Notes under the pieces: model-generated
Seen by the model: the letters and a program-made list of their open reading frames with translations, nothing else
Told to the model about the DNA's origin: nothing
The model's database searches: none
Origin: Clostridium novyi NT
GTDB lineage: Bacteria > Bacillota > Clostridia > Clostridiales > Clostridiaceae
NCBI RefSeq assembly: GCF_000014125.1
Contig: NC_008593.1
Location: 372,001 to 436,000 of the forward strand
Length of the DNA stretch: 64,000 nt
Reading direction: 5' to 3'
In this document: positions 61,635 through 64,000 of the stretch, in pieces
How the letters are laid out: each line of letters starts with the position of its first letter
Position numbering within the stretch: position 1 is the stretch's first letter
Position numbers and translations under genes: made by a program

Positions 61635-64000
61635 ATGGCGGAAATACCTGAAATAATTGATAATAGAAAATATAAGTTAAAAGATGTAATTAATCAAATT
61701 ATAAAATATTCAGTAAAAGCTAGAATAGCAGCAGGATATTTTTATTTGAATGGATTTGAACTAGTAAAGGAAAATATAGGCGAAAATTGTACTCTTGATA
61801 TTATTATTGGAACTGAAACTGATGAATTAACTGCTGCTACAATTGAAGAGGGTTATGCAAAAAAAAGCATAAATCCTCTTTCAGATTATATTGCACATTC
61901 TATGGAAAAATCTTTTCATAATATAAATGAAGAACAAGAAGAAAGAATATACGATTTATCAGAAATGATAAAAGCAGGTAGAGTTAATTTTAAGATATAT
62001 ACTAAAGAAAAATTTCATTCTAAGGCTTATATTTTTGATGTTGAATACAATGATGGAGATGTTAAAGATAGTTATGCAATTATTGGTTCAAGTAATTTCA
62101 CAAAAAGGGGATTTGGAGCTGAGACATGTGCTGGAAGTAATACAGAATTAAATGCAGTATTAAGACAACACTCTGCAATAAATGAAGTTAAAAAGTGGTA
62201 TGAAGATATTTGGAATGAATCAGAAGATTTTAACATGGAACTTTTGGATATCATAGAGAGAAATTTAAAAGTAGAAAAGCTTACATATTCACCAATGGAT
62301 ATAATTTTAAAGACATTATATAATCTTTATAAAGATGATAATACATTTGAAGAGGTAAAAAATTTAAATTTACATGAATTAACAGAGTTTCAAGCTTTTG
62401 CTGTAAAAAGAGCCATTAGAATTTTAAATAAGTATAATGGGGTAATAATAGCTGATAGTGTAGGATTAGGTAAAACATATGTAGCAAAAGGGTTACTAAA
62501 ATACTTTGAAAATATAGAAAATGATACATTAATTATATGTCCAGCTTCATTAAAAAATATGTGGACTACTGAATCCAAAAATTTATCTATAGGAGTAAAT
62601 GTTATTAGTCAAGAAAGCATAGGGGTAAATGGTATTGATTTTAGAATAGTAAATAATGTACAGTCTATAATAATTGATGAAGCACATAATTTTAGAAATG
62701 AAAATGCAAGTAGATTTAAGGAATTAATAAAAGGTACAATGGGAAAAAAAATAGTTGAACTAACAGCTACACCTATAAATAACTCAATATTTGATTTATA
62801 TAATATAATGACTTTATTTGTAAAAGAAGATGAATTCAAAGAAAAGTTTGGAATTCCGAGGCTTAGAGACTTATTTAATAATTATCCTCAAAATAAAGAT
62901 AAGGTTGAAAATATTTTAAGTGAGATATTGATAAGACGAAGCAGAAGCTTTATAAGAAAAAAATATGGGAAAAACAATGAGTTGATAATAAATTGTAAAA
63001 AATTAAAGTTCCCTTCAAGAAAAATAGAAAATATTAATTATTCAATAGCAAATGTATATGGTTCAAATTTGTATGAAGACATATCAGAAAAATTACAAAA
63101 TTTAAATTTGCCGGTTATAACAGATGAAAAATTATCTTCAAAACAAATTGCGTTAATGATTGGTCTAATTAGAAAAATGTTCCTTAAAAGGTTGGAAAGT
63201 TCTATTGAAGCATTTAGAGAATCAATTAAAAAGCAAATTAAATACTGTGATATTTTAATTGATTCAATAAATCAAGGGTATTTAGTATCTAAAAAATATA
63301 TTATGTCAGATAGTGTGGAGGACTTCTATCAAATTGATGAATTTAATAAAATAGAATTATCACAATATGATGGAGATGTAGAAAAACTAATTAGTAATAT
63401 AAAAAGTGATTATTATGATTTTAAATATATTCTAGAGAAAATTGAAAATATAAACGAAAAAAAAGATGCAAAACTCCAAATGTTAATAAATAAGCTACAG
63501 TGGGATCTAAAAGGAAAAAAGGTAATTATATTTACAGAGTTTAAAGATACAGCTAAATATATATATAATTATATTAAAAATAATATAAATGTAGAAGTAG
63601 CTGAATTAGATAGTAGTAATAAGATGAGTAAAATAAAAATAGTAAATCGTTTTGCACCTAAAGCCAATAATTATGAACTCGCAATTAATGAAAAAGAGAT
63701 AGATGTTTTAGTTAGCACAGATGTTTTAGCTGAAGGTCAAAATCTCCAAGATTGTAATATTATTATAAATTATGATTTATCATGGAACCCAGTGAAGATT
63801 ATTCAAAGGGAAGGTAGAATAGATAGAATTACTACAGAATTTGATAAAATATTTATTTACAATTTTATGCCTGAAGATAAATTAGAAAACTTGCTTAACT
63901 TAGTTGATAAAATTAATATTAAGATAAAATACATAAATGAAACTGTAGGAAATGAGAGTAAAATACTTACTTCTACAGAGTTAACAAATGATAAAATATT
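61635..64000 (+). CDS. Phospholipase D-like nuclease fused to SNF2/DEAH helicase, 3' truncated by window edge
   Basis: Open from the ATG at 61635 to the end of the window (788 codons, no stop). RBS AGGAGTGA (61622-61629). Residues about 1-200 form a phospholipase D-like domain: HSK at 128-130 (KEKFHSKAYIF) and AIIGSSNFTKRGFG resemble one HKD motif. Residues from about 245 are an SF2 helicase of SNF2 type: Walker A ADSVGLGKTYVAKG (274-281), IIIDEAHNFRN (348-351), ELTATPINN, VIIFTEFKDTAKY, STDVLAEGQNLQDC and motif VI WNPVKIIQREGRIDRI. Such fusions occur in DISARM-like and restriction loci. With the methyltransferase it probably forms a defence system acting on foreign DNA; missing genes lie beyond the edge. 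Confidence 0.85.
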   Translation, partial: MAEIPEIIDNRKYKLKDVINQIIKYSVKARIAAGYFYLNGFELVKENIGENCTLDIIIGTETDELTAATIEEGYAKKSINPLSDYIAHSMEKSFHNINEEQEERIYDLSEMIKAGRVNFKIYTKEKFHSKAYIFDVEYNDGDVKDSYAIIGSSNFTKRGFGAETCAGSNTELNAVLRQHSAINEVKKWYEDIWNESEDFNMELLDIIERNLKVEKLTYSPMDIILKTLYNLYKDDNTFEEVKNLNLHELTEFQAFAVKRAIRILNKYNGVIIADSVGLGKTYVAKGLLKYFENIENDTLIICPASLKNMWTTESKNLSIGVNVISQESIGVNGIDFRIVNNVQSIIIDEAHNFRNENASRFKELIKGTMGKKIVELTATPINNSIFDLYNIMTLFVKEDEFKEKFGIPRLRDLFNNYPQNKDKVENILSEILIRRSRSFIRKKYGKNNELIINCKKLKFPSRKIENINYSIANVYGSNLYEDISEKLQNLNLPVITDEKLSSKQIALMIGLIRKMFLKRLESSIEAFRESIKKQIKYCDILIDSINQGYLVSKKYIMSDSVEDFYQIDEFNKIELSQYDGDVEKLISNIKSDYYDFKYILEKIENINEKKDAKLQMLINKLQWDLKGKKVIIFTEFKDTAKYIYNYIKNNINVEVAELDSSNKMSKIKIVNRFAPKANNYELAINEKEIDVLVSTDVLAEGQNLQDCNIIINYDLSWNPVKIIQREGRIDRITTEFDKIFIYNFMPEDKLENLLNLVDKINIKIKYINETVGNESKILTSTELTNDKI

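Noticed and set aside
58048..64000. Naming the right-edge locus BREX or DISARM
   Set aside because: No BrxC, PglZ, DrmA or DrmB gene is visible and the operon is cut by the window, so only a defence-type call is made.
1..64000. tRNA, rRNA, CRISPR, insertion sequences, riboswitches
   Set aside because: Reading the gaps between genes (almost all under 300 bases) showed no clover-leaf, no regularly spaced repeats, no transposase gene and no conserved riboswitch or T-box motif. Subtle RNAs could be missed without covariance searches.

Overview
The window is a low-GC, gene-dense Firmicute chromosome segment. Nearly all genes lie on the + strand with strong GGAGG-type ribosome binding sites. Endospore and clostridial markers (GerS/YdcC-like protein, iron-sulfur serine dehydratase in two subunits, split transketolase, an M9 collagenase) point to Clostridium sensu stricto. 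The collagenase suggests a histotoxic or proteolytic species of the C. novyi / C. botulinum type, but the species is inference. No rRNA, tRNA, CRISPR array, insertion sequence or prophage was seen.

Layout. 1-9.2 kb: the end of an NhaC antiporter, a secreted transglutaminase-like coiled-coil protein, sdaAB/sdaAA on the - strand, a small membrane protein, and a LytS/LytTR two-component system followed by a CstA-family (pyruvate-type) transporter. 9.4-14.5 kb: a small clostridial protein behind a Spo0A-like box, then acpS, nnr, a GerS-like gene, alr and the EndoAI/EndoA (MazEF) toxin-antitoxin pair, an order close to that of Bacillus. 14.6-30.6 kb: split transketolase, YitT, ftsEX, a CtpA/B protease and a MinJ-like PDZ protein, LexA-controlled uvrBA, and an FHA/FtsW-RodA/PBP operon. 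30.6-38.8 kb: uvrC, a PHP phosphoesterase, murB, rapZ-yvcK-whiA and a YtoI-like regulator. 39-50 kb: an accessory-looking block with asnA, a two-component system, an uncharacterised membrane protein, a membrane-anchored binding protein, GlpT, pdxS without pdxT, and a collagenase. 50-58 kb: dnaE, pfkA, pyk and rlmD. 58-64 kb: a large PglX/Eco57I-like adenine methyltransferase followed by a phospholipase D-SNF2 helicase fusion that runs off the window, very probably a phage-defence locus.

How the parts work together. The LytS/LytTR-CstA set looks like a nutrient (pyruvate) sensing and uptake module. The OmpR-type two-component system, the anchored binding protein and GlpT look like an organophosphate sensing and uptake module; three 11-bp direct repeats in front of its second half are a candidate regulator site. 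ftsEX, ctp and minJ-like genes, and FHA-FtsW-PBP, serve envelope growth and division. uvrBA and uvrC serve excision repair, with a clear LexA box before uvrB. The most exciting part is the methyltransferase plus PLD-helicase pair at the right edge: it matches neither complete BREX nor complete DISARM and its remaining genes lie outside the window.
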